The notes under the pieces were generated by a model. That model saw nothing but the letters and a program-made list of their open reading frames with translations. It had not been told where the DNA came from and made no database searches. The position numbers were made by a program, and so were the translations under genes. This document shows, one piece after another, positions 55,897 to 64,000 of a DNA stretch of 64,000 bases; positions within the stretch are counted from its first letter, which is position 1; the number at the start of each line of letters is the position of its first letter. Origin of the DNA: Rhodospirillum rubrum ATCC 11170 (GTDB lineage Bacteria; Pseudomonadota; Alphaproteobacteria; Rhodospirillales; Rhodospirillaceae); contig NC_007643.1 of the NCBI RefSeq assembly GCF_000013085.1, positions 2,217,001-2,281,000 of the forward strand, in the 5' to 3' direction.

Positions 55897-57360
55897 GTGA
55901 CCTGTCTCGCCCCGTCGTTTTCCACCGAGCTTGCTCACCGCCTGGCGGCCGGCGCCCCCCTCCCCGCCGCCGATCTGGCCGAGTTGTTCCGGCTGGCCGA
56001 ACCGCCGACGCCAGAGGCCGACACCCTGCGCCATGGCCTTCAGGCCCATCTTCTGGCGCGCACCCTTGAGCATGCGCGAACCAACACGGCGTTCTATCGC
56101 CGCGACCCGGCCTATCACCACTGGCGCCCGCAGGGGACCGGGGGCGCGCCGTTTTTGGATGGCCTGCCGGCGATTGATCGCGCCCAGGTGGTGGCCCATC
56201 ACGGCGAAATCCTCGCCACAGACGTCACCTTGCGCTCGATCTGCCATACCTCGGGCACCACCGGCACGCCGCTCGACGTCTATAAATCCTTCGAGGAATG
56301 CCGGTTCATCGCCGATTATTTCAACGCGATGTTCGAGCCGCTACGCCGCATGCTGCCCAGCCTGCCGCTCTCGCTGTCCTTCCCCAACAATTACCACGGC
56401 GTGCCGCTGCCGATGCCCGGGCTGGGCATGGGCTTCGTCGGCGGAGTGACCGATGACACGCTGATCCTTGACGCCCGCCGGCTGATCGACACCCCCTATG
56501 CCCTGCCCGGCCATGACAGCCGCATCCGCTTCCTGTCGGGGCTTGGTCACCATGTGTTGCTGTTTACCAGTTGGCTTCAGGAATGCGGCGTCGATCCCGC
56601 CAGTTACGGCTTCGGCGCCGTCAGCGTGACCGGGGGATACATGGCGCCGCAGTGGATGGGGTTTTTGCGCGAAAGCTGGAAATGCCCGGTCAACAACCGC
56701 TTCACCCTGACCGAAACCGTTGGCGGCGCCTCGCGGCTTTACGATCGCGACCGCTTCGTCGTCGATCCCTTCCTGATCATGGAAGCCCTGGCCCCTGACG
56801 ACGACACGGCAATCGCTAGCGGGATCGGCCGTCTGGCGATCACCAACCTCCATCCCTTCGTGCAGATGCAGCCCTTGATCCGCTATCTGACCGGCGATCT
56901 GGTGCGTTGGATCACCCCGCCCCTCGGCCGGCCGCAGTTCGACTTCCTTGGCAAGCAAAAGAACTGCCTGCGCGATCCCTTCGCCGCCGCCCCGTCGTGG
57001 CTGGTGTTTTCGGCCGTTCTCAACGACATCCTCAGCGATATTCCCGATATCAACGTCTACGATTGGTTCTCCAATGTCCGGGTGGTTCACGACCGCAGCG
57101 TCGGCTCGCTGCCGCTGATCGCTGTTAGCAGCCAAACCGACGAGGATGGCGGGCTGACCATCGTTTTGGACATCGAACTGCGCTACGCCCCGGCCACCCG
57201 GCGGGCCCGGCTGGCCGAGATCGAGCGGACGATCGTGGAGCGGCTGCGCGCCACCCCCGATACCACCCTGGCAATACGCCTGGACGAGGGGCGGGTCCGC
57301 TTGCGCATCGATTACAAGGCGCCGGGCCAGCTTCGCTCGCCGATCGTCATCAAGATCTGA
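55897..57360 (+). CDS. PaaK-like adenylate-forming enzyme
   Basis: 487 aa from a GTG at 55897 (GGAG 9 nt upstream). Adenylation motifs: CHTSGTTGTPLDVYKS (ATP loop) at about residue 112, FTLTETVG, and YLTGDLVRW. The pattern is that of phenylacetate-CoA ligase-like enzymes, but it is divergent. It should activate a carboxylic acid as acyl-AMP, for transfer to CoA or to an amine. Its place between the peptide and protease genes suggests peptide modification. No carrier protein seen. Confidence 0.8.
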   Translation: MTCLAPSFSTELAHRLAAGAPLPAADLAELFRLAEPPTPEADTLRHGLQAHLLARTLEHARTNTAFYRRDPAYHHWRPQGTGGAPFLDGLPAIDRAQVVAHHGEILATDVTLRSICHTSGTTGTPLDVYKSFEECRFIADYFNAMFEPLRRMLPSLPLSLSFPNNYHGVPLPMPGLGMGFVGGVTDDTLILDARRLIDTPYALPGHDSRIRFLSGLGHHVLLFTSWLQECGVDPASYGFGAVSVTGGYMAPQWMGFLRESWKCPVNNRFTLTETVGGASRLYDRDRFVVDPFLIMEALAPDDDTAIASGIGRLAITNLHPFVQMQPLIRYLTGDLVRWITPPLGRPQFDFLGKQKNCLRDPFAAAPSWLVFSAVLNDILSDIPDINVYDWFSNVRVVHDRSVGSLPLIAVSSQTDEDGGLTIVLDIELRYAPATRRARLAEIERTIVERLRATPDTTLAIRLDEGRVRLRIDYKAPGQLRSPIVIKI

Positions 57361-57401
57361 CCGCCGGGCGGCCCGTCCGCCCGCCCTCGGGAGACGCTGC
57401 G

Positions 57402-58793
57402 ATGGCCCCATCCCTGCTTTTTGAAGCCGTTCTCGCCCAGCCCGGACAGGGTGTCGGCCGCGCCTGCGCCCTGCTCTGCGCCCTTGGCGCCGAAGTCTTG
57501 TTGCCCGGGGCGGTCTCGATCAGCCTGCGCTGCTCCAAAGCCTTGGCCGATCGCCTGGGGCCCGACCGCCTGATCCAGGCCGATGCCGTGGTGCGCAAGC
57601 GCTATGACCTTGCCCAGGATCAACCCTGGCTGTGCTCGGATGGCCCTGATCCGACGCTAATGCGCGTGGCCTTGCCCGCGCTTGCCGAGGGGGTCAGCGG
57701 CTTTGTGCGCATTCCGCCCTGCGCCGCCCAGCCGCCGCTGCCCGGCCGGCCGATCCACGCGCCGCGCCCGCCGCTGTCGCCGCTGCCCCCGGACGTACCC
57801 TATTTCCATTTACAGGCACCCGAGGATCTGAGCGCCCTGCTCGGCGCCCGAGACCTTCACCAGCGCGGGGAGACCGGCCGGGGGGTGCGGGTGGCGGTGG
57901 TCGATAGCGGCTTTTACGCCCATCCCTGGTTCGGCAGTCGCGATCTTGGCGTTCGCGTGTTGCTCGCCCCCGGGGCCCGGGCGCCGGCTTGCGACGAAAT
58001 CGGCCATGGCACCATGGTCTGCGCCGCCTTGTTGTCGCTGGCCCCGGGCGCCCAGGTCACCCTGGTCAAACAGAACGGCGACGACGAGGTTTTCGTCGCC
58101 TTCAAACTGGCGCTGAGCCTATCGCCCGACATCGTCCAGAATACCTGGGGCTACAGCTTGGCCGAGGGACGGCTGGGAGCGGCCGAAGACCTGATCGCCG
58201 CCACCTTGGAAGACGCCATCGCCCGGGGGATCCTGGTGGTTTTCGCCGGTGGCAACGGCGGTCTGCTGTATCCGTCGCAGCGGCCCGAGGTTCTGGCCAT
58301 CGGCGGCGTCTTCCAGGGGGAAGACGGCGCGCGACAGGCGGCGAGCTACGCCAGCGGCTATCTCAGCAAACTGTTCCCCGGCCGTCGGCTGCCCGATTTC
58401 TGCGCCCTGGTCGGCATGGCGCCGATGGGGGTCTATCTGGCGATGCCGACCCAACCGGGCGGACAGATCGACCGCGCCTTCGCCCAACAGCCCTATCCCG
58501 AGGGCGACGATACGCCGCCGACCGACGGTTGGGTGGTGATCAGCGGCACCTCGGCGGCTTCGGCCCAGGTCTCGGGCCTCCTCGCCCTGCTGCGCGCCCG
58601 CGCTCCCGGCTTGTCCCAGGAACGGGCGCGGGCGCTTCTGGCCAAAACGGCGCGCGCCGTTCACCACGGCGCCTCGGCCCAGGGCAACCCCGCCGGACCG
58701 GGCCAACCCAATGTGGCGACCGGCTATGGTCTGGTCGACGCCCAGGCCGCCTTTGAGGCGCTTCCCTCGGTCATCGATACGATCCCCCCTTGA
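57402..58793 (+). CDS. subtilisin-like serine protease (S8 family)
   Basis: 463 aa. Catalytic triad all visible: Asp in VAVVDSGF, His in GHGTMVCAAL, Ser in ISGTSAASAQVSGLLAL, with the oxyanion Asn in VFAGGNGG. An N-terminal part of about 150 residues precedes the catalytic domain; no clear signal peptide, so it may work in the cytoplasm like peptide-maturation S8 enzymes. ATG with GGGAG upstream, 41 bp after the adenylating enzyme. Possible role: cutting the 79-aa peptide. Confidence 0.88.
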   Translation: MAPSLLFEAVLAQPGQGVGRACALLCALGAEVLLPGAVSISLRCSKALADRLGPDRLIQADAVVRKRYDLAQDQPWLCSDGPDPTLMRVALPALAEGVSGFVRIPPCAAQPPLPGRPIHAPRPPLSPLPPDVPYFHLQAPEDLSALLGARDLHQRGETGRGVRVAVVDSGFYAHPWFGSRDLGVRVLLAPGARAPACDEIGHGTMVCAALLSLAPGAQVTLVKQNGDDEVFVAFKLALSLSPDIVQNTWGYSLAEGRLGAAEDLIAATLEDAIARGILVVFAGGNGGLLYPSQRPEVLAIGGVFQGEDGARQAASYASGYLSKLFPGRRLPDFCALVGMAPMGVYLAMPTQPGGQIDRAFAQQPYPEGDDTPPTDGWVVISGTSAASAQVSGLLALLRARAPGLSQERARALLAKTARAVHHGASAQGNPAGPGQPNVATGYGLVDAQAAFEALPSVIDTIPP

Positions 58794-58818
58794 TCTCCAG
58801 GCGCCACCTCCTCATCTA

Positions 58819-58856
58819 CCATCCAAATGGATGGTTCAAGGATGGTGGTGGGATGG
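58819..58856. promoter_or_regulatory. operator array ahead of the ribbon-helix-helix gene
   Basis: CCATCC at 58819-58824 and GGATGG at 58829-58834 form a perfect inverted repeat with a 4-bp centre; GGATGG returns at 58840-58845 and 58851-58856, each 11 bp on, about one helical turn. The last copy covers the start codon of the regulator gene. Autoregulation is the likely use. Confidence 0.6.
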
Positions 58857-59281
58857 AAAACAAAGTCGTATCGATTCATGAGGCGCGGCCCAAGCTGAGC
58901 GACAGCGAGAAGATCACCATCAATCTCGGCCCCGTCGATCTCGGACAGATCGACTTGCTAGTGCGTGAAGGGTTTTATTCCAACCGCACCGATCTGATCC
59001 GCACCGCCATCCGTAACCAGATCGACCGCCATGCCGATGTCGTGCGCCGCACCGTCGAGCGCGGCGATGTCGATCTGGGCCTGCGCCATTTCTCGCGCGC
59101 CGATCTGGAAGCGATCCAGGCCGAGGGGCGGATGATCCACATCCGGGTGCTGGGGCTGGCCAGCATCGCCCGCGATGTCACGCCCGACTTGGCGCGCGCC
59201 ACCATCGCCAGCCTCACCGTTCTTGGCGCCTTGCAGGCAAGTCCCGAGGTCAAGGCCGCCTTGGCCGACCGTAGCGCCTGA
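58853..59281 (+). CDS. ribbon-helix-helix (CopG/Arc-type) transcription regulator
   Basis: 142 aa. Ribbon-helix-helix region at about residues 18-60: KITINLGPVDLGQIDLLVREGFYSNRTDLIRTAIRNQI, giving the beta strand and two helices. The rest (HFSRADLEAIQAEGRMIHIRVLGLASI) is a longer tail of unknown function. ATG at 58853 with AAGGA upstream. Preceded by GGATGG half-sites. Followed 87 bp on by a poly(hydroxybutyrate) depolymerase-type gene that it may control. Confidence 0.85.
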   Translation: MENKVVSIHEARPKLSDSEKITINLGPVDLGQIDLLVREGFYSNRTDLIRTAIRNQIDRHADVVRRTVERGDVDLGLRHFSRADLEAIQAEGRMIHIRVLGLASIARDVTPDLARATIASLTVLGALQASPEVKAALADRSA

Positions 59282-59368
59282 TCGCCTTTTGCCCCCCTTC
59301 GCGCCTTTCTCCGTTGACCCATGGCTTCCCGATCCTCGGGAAAGTCCCCGCCCCAGGACTTCACGCCC

Positions 59369-60490
59369 ATGAAAAACCCCTTCGCCCACGGTTCCCTGCC
59401 CCCTATCCCCCTGCCCGATCTGACCGAAGCGACCCGCCTGACCCGCAGCGGTCGGCTGGGCGAGGCCACGGCGCTGATCGGCCGCCTGCTTGGCCGGGGT
59501 CAGCCCGAGGCCACGCCACCCTTCGAGCCGTCCCCCCTGACGCCGCCAACCATCGACGGCGAGGCGATCGAGATCACGCCCCGCCCCGGTGGCGCCCCCC
59601 GTCCCCAGGCGCCGCCGGCCGGTCGCGGCGCCTTCCTGGCGCTGACCCATCGCGGCCCGGCCGGCACGCGTGATTACAAGCTGTTCGTGCCGCCCGGCTC
59701 CGGGGACAGCTCCCTGCCGCTGATCCTCATGCTGCACGGCTGCACCCAGGACCCCGATGATTTCGCCGCCGGCACCGGCATGAACAAGCTGGCCGAGGAG
59801 GCGGGCTGTCTGGTCGCCTATCCGCGTCAGCCGGCCTCGGCCAATCCGTCGAAATGCTGGAACTGGTTCAATGACGAGAACCAGCATCGCGGCCAGGGCG
59901 AGGCCGCCCTGCTGGCCGAGCTGACCCGGGCGATCATCGGCGAGCGCCGGGTCGATCCGGCGCGGGTTTATGTGGCGGGCTTATCGGCGGGCGGCGCGGC
60001 GGCGGCGATCCTGGCCGTCACCTACCCCGATCTTTTCGCCGCCGTCGGCGTGCATTCTGGTCTGGCCTGCGGCGCGGCGCGCGACATGGCCTCAGCCTTC
60101 GCCGCCATGCGCCAGGGCGGCGCCACCGTCCGCCCCGCCCCCTCGGCGATCCCGGCGATCGTTTTCCACGGCGATCGCGATACCACCGTTCATCCGGGCA
60201 ACGGCGATTCCCTGGTGTCGCAATTCACCGCCGACCGCAGCGGCCTGCGCGAAACCAGCCAGACGGGTCGGGCGCCGGGCGGCCATGGCTATCGCCGCAC
60301 CCTTCACAGCGCCGCCGACGGCACGGTGCTGTGCGAGCAATGGACGATCCAGGGCGGTGGCCACGCCTGGTCGGGCGGTCAGCCGGCGGGATCGTTCACC
60401 GACCCCCGGGGGCCCGACGCCAGCGCTGAAATGCTCCGCTTCTTCCTGGCGCAGTGCCATCCTGGACTGGGCGCCAAAGCCCCCTGCTAA
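59369..60490 (+). CDS. PHB depolymerase family esterase (LpqC-like)
   Basis: 373 aa from the ATG at 59369 (AGGA 10 nt upstream); an ATG at 59321 has no ribosome-binding site. LILMLHGCTQDPDDFAAGTGMNKLAEE, lipase box GLSAGG with the catalytic Ser, late Asp in FHGDRDTTVHPGN and His in GGGHAWSGG: the family of extracellular PHB depolymerases and feruloyl esterases. No signal peptide, so probably an intracellular esterase. R. rubrum-like organisms store PHB. Its stop overlaps the convergent fruA stop in CTAA. Confidence 0.88.
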   Translation: MKNPFAHGSLPPIPLPDLTEATRLTRSGRLGEATALIGRLLGRGQPEATPPFEPSPLTPPTIDGEAIEITPRPGGAPRPQAPPAGRGAFLALTHRGPAGTRDYKLFVPPGSGDSSLPLILMLHGCTQDPDDFAAGTGMNKLAEEAGCLVAYPRQPASANPSKCWNWFNDENQHRGQGEAALLAELTRAIIGERRVDPARVYVAGLSAGGAAAAILAVTYPDLFAAVGVHSGLACGAARDMASAFAAMRQGGATVRPAPSAIPAIVFHGDRDTTVHPGNGDSLVSQFTADRSGLRETSQTGRAPGGHGYRRTLHSAADGTVLCEQWTIQGGGHAWSGGQPAGSFTDPRGPDASAEMLRFFLAQCHPGLGAKAPC

Positions 60491-62214
60491 AGAACAGCCA
60501 CCGGGCGTTTGGTGATCCGCAGCACCAGGGCGGTGATCAGGGTGCCAACGACCAGGGCGACGATATAGCCCAGCAAATGGGTGACGGCATTGGGGATCGG
60601 CAGCACGAAAATGCCGCCGTGGGGGACTTTCAGCTCCGCTCCCACCGTCATCGAGATCGCCCCGGCCGCCGCCGATCCGGCCATCAGCGCCGGAATGACG
60701 CGGAAGGGATCGGAGGCAGCGAAGGGAATGGCGCCTTCGGTGATGAAGGCCAGCCCCAGCACCGCCGCCGCCCCGCCGGCCTCGCGTTCGCTGGCGGTGA
60801 AGCGGCTGCGAAACAGCCGGCTGGCCAGGGCCACGCCCAGGGCCGGGGTCATCCCCGCCACCATGGCCGCCGCCATCGGCGTATAGACCTCGCTGGCCAG
60901 CAGGCCGGTGGAAAAGGCATAGGCCGCCTTATTGACCGGGCCGCCCATATCGAAGGCCATCATCGCCCCGATCAACAGCCCGAGCACGATGGCGCTGCTG
61001 CCCTGCATGCCGCGCAAGGCCTCGGTCAACCACGACAACAGCCCGGCCACCGGCGTGCCGACGACATAGATCATCAGCAAGCCGGTCACGACGGTGCCCA
61101 GCACGGGCAGGATCAGGACCGGCTTCAACCCTTCAAGATTGCGGTGCAGCCGGATGGTGCGATTGAACCAAGCCGTGACATAGCCGGCGATGAAGCCGGC
61201 GATGATGCCGCCCAGGAAACCCGCCCCCAGATTGGCCGCGACCAGACCGCCGATCATGCCCGGGGCGATGCCCGGCCGGTCGGCGATGGAAAAGGCGATA
61301 TAGCCGGCCAGGGCCGGAACCATCAGCACGAAGGCGCTTTTGGCGCCGATCTGGAACAGGTCATAGGCCAGCGTTCCCTTATTGGCCTCGTCAAAGGCGT
61401 TGATGCCGCCCAAGGCGAAGGCCAGGGCGATCAGCAACCCGCCGGCGACGACGAAGGGCAGCATGAAGGACACGCCGGTCATCAGGTGCTTATAGGCCCC
61501 CGTGCGCTGGGCCGAGCGCTGGGCCTTGCCCGCCTCCACCGTATCGACCAGGGATTTCTTGCCGCCTTGCAGCGTCGCCTCGGCCAGGGCGCGGGCGATC
61601 AGCGCCTTGCCATCGGCGATCGCCGGCTTGGTGCCCGACAGGAACACCCGCTTGCCGTCGAAGCGCGCCAGATCGATCTGGGTATCGGCGGCGATCAGCA
61701 CGATATCGGCCTGGGCGATCTCGTCGTCGCTTAAGGTGTCGCGCGATCCCACCGAGCCCTGGGTCTCGACCCTGGCCTGATAGCCCAAAGCCTTGGCCGC
61801 CTGGGTGATGCCCTCGGCGGCCATGAAGGTATGGGCGATGCCGGTCGGGCAGGAGGTGATGGCGACGATGCGCCGCACCCCGTCGTCAGTGGCGGCGACG
61901 CTTCCGGCCAATTCGGCCCCCTCGGCCCGCCCGAGAACCGCCCCCACATCGGCCAGCACCGCCTCGATGGTGGTTTCAAGCTTGGGCAACCCGGGAAAGC
62001 GCCCGACATCCAGATCGCCGGTGCCGATCAGGATCACCGCCCTGGCGCGCACGATGGCGTCGTCGCTCAAGGCGTTGACCACGCCCTGATCGCTGCGCAC
62101 CTCGATATCGATGCGGTGCCCCGCCCCGCTGGCGGCCCGGCGCAGGGCCTCGGCGACCAGCAGCGCCTGGGTGCTCCGCTCGCCCCCGCCGACGACCGCG
62201 ATAAACTGGCTCAT
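60487..62214 (-). CDS. fruA: PTS fructose transporter subunit EIIBC
   Basis: 575 aa. An N-terminal EIIB-like domain (FIAVVGGGERSTQALLVAEAL) without a clear phospho-Cys, then the true EIIB with Cys in AITSCPTGIAHTFMAAEGI, and an EIIC membrane domain (from about residue 240, SFMLPFVVAGGLLIALAF, then PVNKAAYAF and EGAIPFAASDP). It imports fructose as fructose 1-phosphate. ATG at 62214. Third gene of fruBKA. Confidence 0.95.
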   Translation of the reverse strand: MSQFIAVVGGGERSTQALLVAEALRRAASGAGHRIDIEVRSDQGVVNALSDDAIVRARAVILIGTGDLDVGRFPGLPKLETTIEAVLADVGAVLGRAEGAELAGSVAATDDGVRRIVAITSCPTGIAHTFMAAEGITQAAKALGYQARVETQGSVGSRDTLSDDEIAQADIVLIAADTQIDLARFDGKRVFLSGTKPAIADGKALIARALAEATLQGGKKSLVDTVEAGKAQRSAQRTGAYKHLMTGVSFMLPFVVAGGLLIALAFALGGINAFDEANKGTLAYDLFQIGAKSAFVLMVPALAGYIAFSIADRPGIAPGMIGGLVAANLGAGFLGGIIAGFIAGYVTAWFNRTIRLHRNLEGLKPVLILPVLGTVVTGLLMIYVVGTPVAGLLSWLTEALRGMQGSSAIVLGLLIGAMMAFDMGGPVNKAAYAFSTGLLASEVYTPMAAAMVAGMTPALGVALASRLFRSRFTASEREAGGAAAVLGLAFITEGAIPFAASDPFRVIPALMAGSAAAGAISMTVGAELKVPHGGIFVLPIPNAVTHLLGYIVALVVGTLITALVLRITKRPVAVL

Positions 62215-62257
62215 GATATCTCCTCCCCGGCGGGTCTGCGCCCGCGTTGGCAACGCG

Positions 62258-63241
62258 TTAGGCTTGAAGACGCGCGATATGGGTTTGCCCGGCCAGGGCG
62301 AGAACGACGTCGCGTCCGGGTAATTGGGCGCCGACATGGCGAAGCTTGGCCGCGGCGAAGGCCGTCGCCAGCCGGGCGGTGTCTTCAAGACCCAGGTCCT
62401 GGCGCAGCGCCGCGACCAGACCGGCGACCATGGCGTCGCCGGCCCCGACCGTGCTCAGCGCCGTCATCGCCGGCAATTTGGCGTGCAGGGCCCCCTCGTC
62501 GGAGACAAACAACGCCCCATCCGAGCCCAGCGACACCACCACCCGGGCAACCCCCTTCCCGCGCAAGCCATGGGCGGCCTCTTGAACATCGGCCAGCGTC
62601 GGCAAGGCGCGGCCGGCCCAGGATTCCAGCTCGTGGCGGTTGGGCTTGACGCAATGGGGCAGGTGATCGGCCGGAGCTTCCAGGGCGCGGGTCAGGGGCC
62701 AGCCGCTGACATCAAGCACCACTTTCGCGCCGCGTTCGCGCAAAGCCCCGACCAGTCCGACATAGGTCTTGTCATCAAGCCCGCGCGGCAGGCTACCCGA
62801 CAGCACCACCGGCGTGCCCGGCGCCAGATCGGCCAATAAGGCCGTCGCCACCCGCTCAAGGCAGGGGCGATCGATTTCCAACCCCGGCAGATTGATATCG
62901 GTGGTCGGCCCGCCGCCGCTGCTGACCAGCTTGATGTTGGTGCGGGTCTCGCCGGGGATGCGCACGAAGCGGTCGATCATGCCCTTGGCGGCGAACAGGG
63001 CGTCGAAGGGGCCGGAATTATCCCGCCCCAGAACGCCATAGACGGCGACGCTCTCGCCCCAATCGGCCAGACAGGCGGCGACGTTGATCCCCTTGCCGCC
63101 GGCGTCCGAGCGGGTGGCGCGAGCGCGGTGGACGGTTCCCGGGGTCAGGGCCTCAAGGGTGATGGTCTGATCGATGGCGGGGTTAAGGGTCAGGGTGCGG
63201 ACAATCAAGGCGGAGGGCAAGGCGGAGGGATCGCTGCTCAT
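62258..63241 (-). CDS. fruK: 1-phosphofructokinase
   Basis: 327 aa, PfkB sugar-kinase fold. LTLNPAIDQTITLEAL at the start, SDAGGKGINVAACLADWGE, VVLSGSLPRG, VKPNRHELE, and the catalytic Asp in STVGAGDAMVAGLVAAL. It phosphorylates fructose 1-phosphate to the 1,6-bisphosphate. The ATG at 63241 overlaps the fruB stop (TGATG-type) and 43 bp separate it from fruA. Confidence 0.95.
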   Translation of the reverse strand: MSSDPSALPSALIVRTLTLNPAIDQTITLEALTPGTVHRARATRSDAGGKGINVAACLADWGESVAVYGVLGRDNSGPFDALFAAKGMIDRFVRIPGETRTNIKLVSSGGGPTTDINLPGLEIDRPCLERVATALLADLAPGTPVVLSGSLPRGLDDKTYVGLVGALRERGAKVVLDVSGWPLTRALEAPADHLPHCVKPNRHELESWAGRALPTLADVQEAAHGLRGKGVARVVVSLGSDGALFVSDEGALHAKLPAMTALSTVGAGDAMVAGLVAALRQDLGLEDTARLATAFAAAKLRHVGAQLPGRDVVLALAGQTHIARLQA

Positions 63242-64000
63242 CACAAGTCGGCCTCCAGGGCGCGCACATCGGTCGCGGTCTCGCAGGTCAGGGCGCGTTC
63301 GGCCAGGGCGCGCAAGGCCGTGGCGTCGCAATCGCGCAGGCGTTCCTTGACCGCCGGGATATCGCGCGGCGTCATCGACAATTCCTGCACCCCCAGCCCG
63401 GTCAGCAGGGCGGCGCCAAAGGGATCGCCAGCGATGCCGCCGCAGATGCCGACCCACCGCCCATGGGCGGCCGCGCCATCAACGGTCATGCGGATCAAGC
63501 GCAGCACGGCCGGATGCAGGCTATCGGCCTCGGCCGCCAGTTCGGGGTTCTGGCGGTCGATGGCCAGGGTGTATTGGGTCAAGTCATTGGTGCCGATCGA
63601 GAAGAAATCGGCGTGGCGGGCCAGCACATCGGCGGCCAGGGCGGCGGCGGGAACCTCGACCATGATGCCCAAAGCCACCTCCGGTCCCTCGACCTCGGCG
63701 CGGATGCGCTCGCAGATGCCGCGCAGGGCGATGATCTCGGGAACCGAGGTGATCATCGGGAACATGATCGACAAGGGCTTGCCGCTCTTGGCCGCCCGAT
63801 AGAGGGCGCGCAGTTGCGGATCGAGCAGATCGGGGCGGCGCAGCAACAGGCGGGCGCCGCGCACGCCCAGGAAGGGATTGTCCTCGCGCGGCAGATCCAG
63901 GTGGGCCACCTGCTTGTCACCGCCGATATCGAGCGCCCGCACGATCAGCGGCCGGCCGTTCAGCGCGTCTTGCATGGCCGTATAGGCCGCCAGTTGCGCC
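63241..64000 (-). CDS. fruB: PTS multiphosphoryl transfer protein (EI part), 5' end outside window
   Basis: C-terminal 250 or so residues of an Enzyme I-type domain; the frame is open to the window edge. VRALDIGGDKQ, FLGVRGARLLLRRP, the PEP-binding MFPMITSVPEI, FFSIGTNDLTQYTLAIDR, and the Cys loop GICGGIAGDP. In a fru operon this is usually the EIIA-HPr-EI fusion FruB (FPr/FruB type), but EIIA and HPr parts lie outside. It takes phosphate from PEP to the transporter. Confidence 0.9.
   Translation of the reverse strand, partial: AQLAAYTAMQDALNGRPLIVRALDIGGDKQVAHLDLPREDNPFLGVRGARLLLRRPDLLDPQLRALYRAAKSGKPLSIMFPMITSVPEIIALRGICERIRAEVEGPEVALGIMVEVPAAALAADVLARHADFFSIGTNDLTQYTLAIDRQNPELAAEADSLHPAVLRLIRMTVDGAAAHGRWVGICGGIAGDPFGAALLTGLGVQELSMTPRDIPAVKERLRDCDATALRALAERALTCETATDVRALEADL

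Overview
The window is strongly G+C-rich, densely coded bacterial DNA. The gene set points to an alphaproteobacterium of the Rhodospirillales, most likely Rhodospirillum (inference): a Shethna-type FeSII ferredoxin linked to nitrogenase protection, a cysG-DUF2849-cysI-DUF934-cysH sulfite operon, a complete leucine (liu) catabolic cluster and many ATGA/GTGA gene overlaps. No rRNA, tRNA or CRISPR array was seen.

Layout. 1-4014: end of an SDR gene, an exported protein, a small acidic protein, a cold-shock protein followed by a DEAD-box helicase, and the FeSII ferredoxin. 4272-9486: a complete peptide-type ABC importer with an intrinsic terminator between the binding-protein gene and the permeases. 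9552-16114: a DsbA-family protein, a LABN-domain protein with a membrane glycosyltransferase, a MocR regulator divergent from a PNPOx-like gene, and an acetate/succinate-type CoA-transferase. 16345-18427: a leucine-rich leader peptide and leuA. 18551-23330: siroheme and sulfite/sulfate reduction operon. 23956-25506: convergent TetR and LuxR-solo regulators separated by a 31-bp tandem repeat. 25670-30480: an L,D-transpeptidase, a sulfotransferase-like TPR protein, rlmJ and an rRNA pseudouridine synthase. 30477-40811: leucine/isovalerate catabolism (isovaleryl-CoA dehydrogenase, methylcrotonyl-CoA carboxylase, methylglutaconyl-CoA hydratase, HMG-CoA lyase, thiolase), with a LiuR-like palindrome upstream. 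41135-47181: an unknown protein with a ModE-like regulator, then AraC regulator and a FUSC/DUF1656/HlyD efflux set. 60487-64000: fructose PTS (fruA, fruK, partial fruB).

The most exciting region is 47373-55396. A phosphoribosyltransferase, a HAD phosphatase, QueC, a CBS-less GMP-reductase/IMPDH-like enzyme, QueE, an adenylosuccinate lyase and a short adenylosuccinate synthetase lie together. This is enzyme for enzyme the set that converts preQ0 to toyocamycin-type 7-deazaadenosine nucleosides in Streptomyces (ToyH, I, M, E, C, F, G). Divergent from the purA-like gene, across a promoter region with a 12-bp palindrome, lie a 79-aa Ala/Glu/Ser-rich peptide gene, a PaaK-like adenylating enzyme and a subtilisin-like protease, which looks like a peptide maturation cassette. 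The efflux set just upstream (43962-47181) could be its exporter. The window therefore may hold an undescribed proteobacterial 7-deazapurine nucleoside pathway, possibly joined to a peptide pathway.

Starts were chosen from ribosome-binding sites, overlaps and family lengths. All functions are predictions from sequence reading alone.
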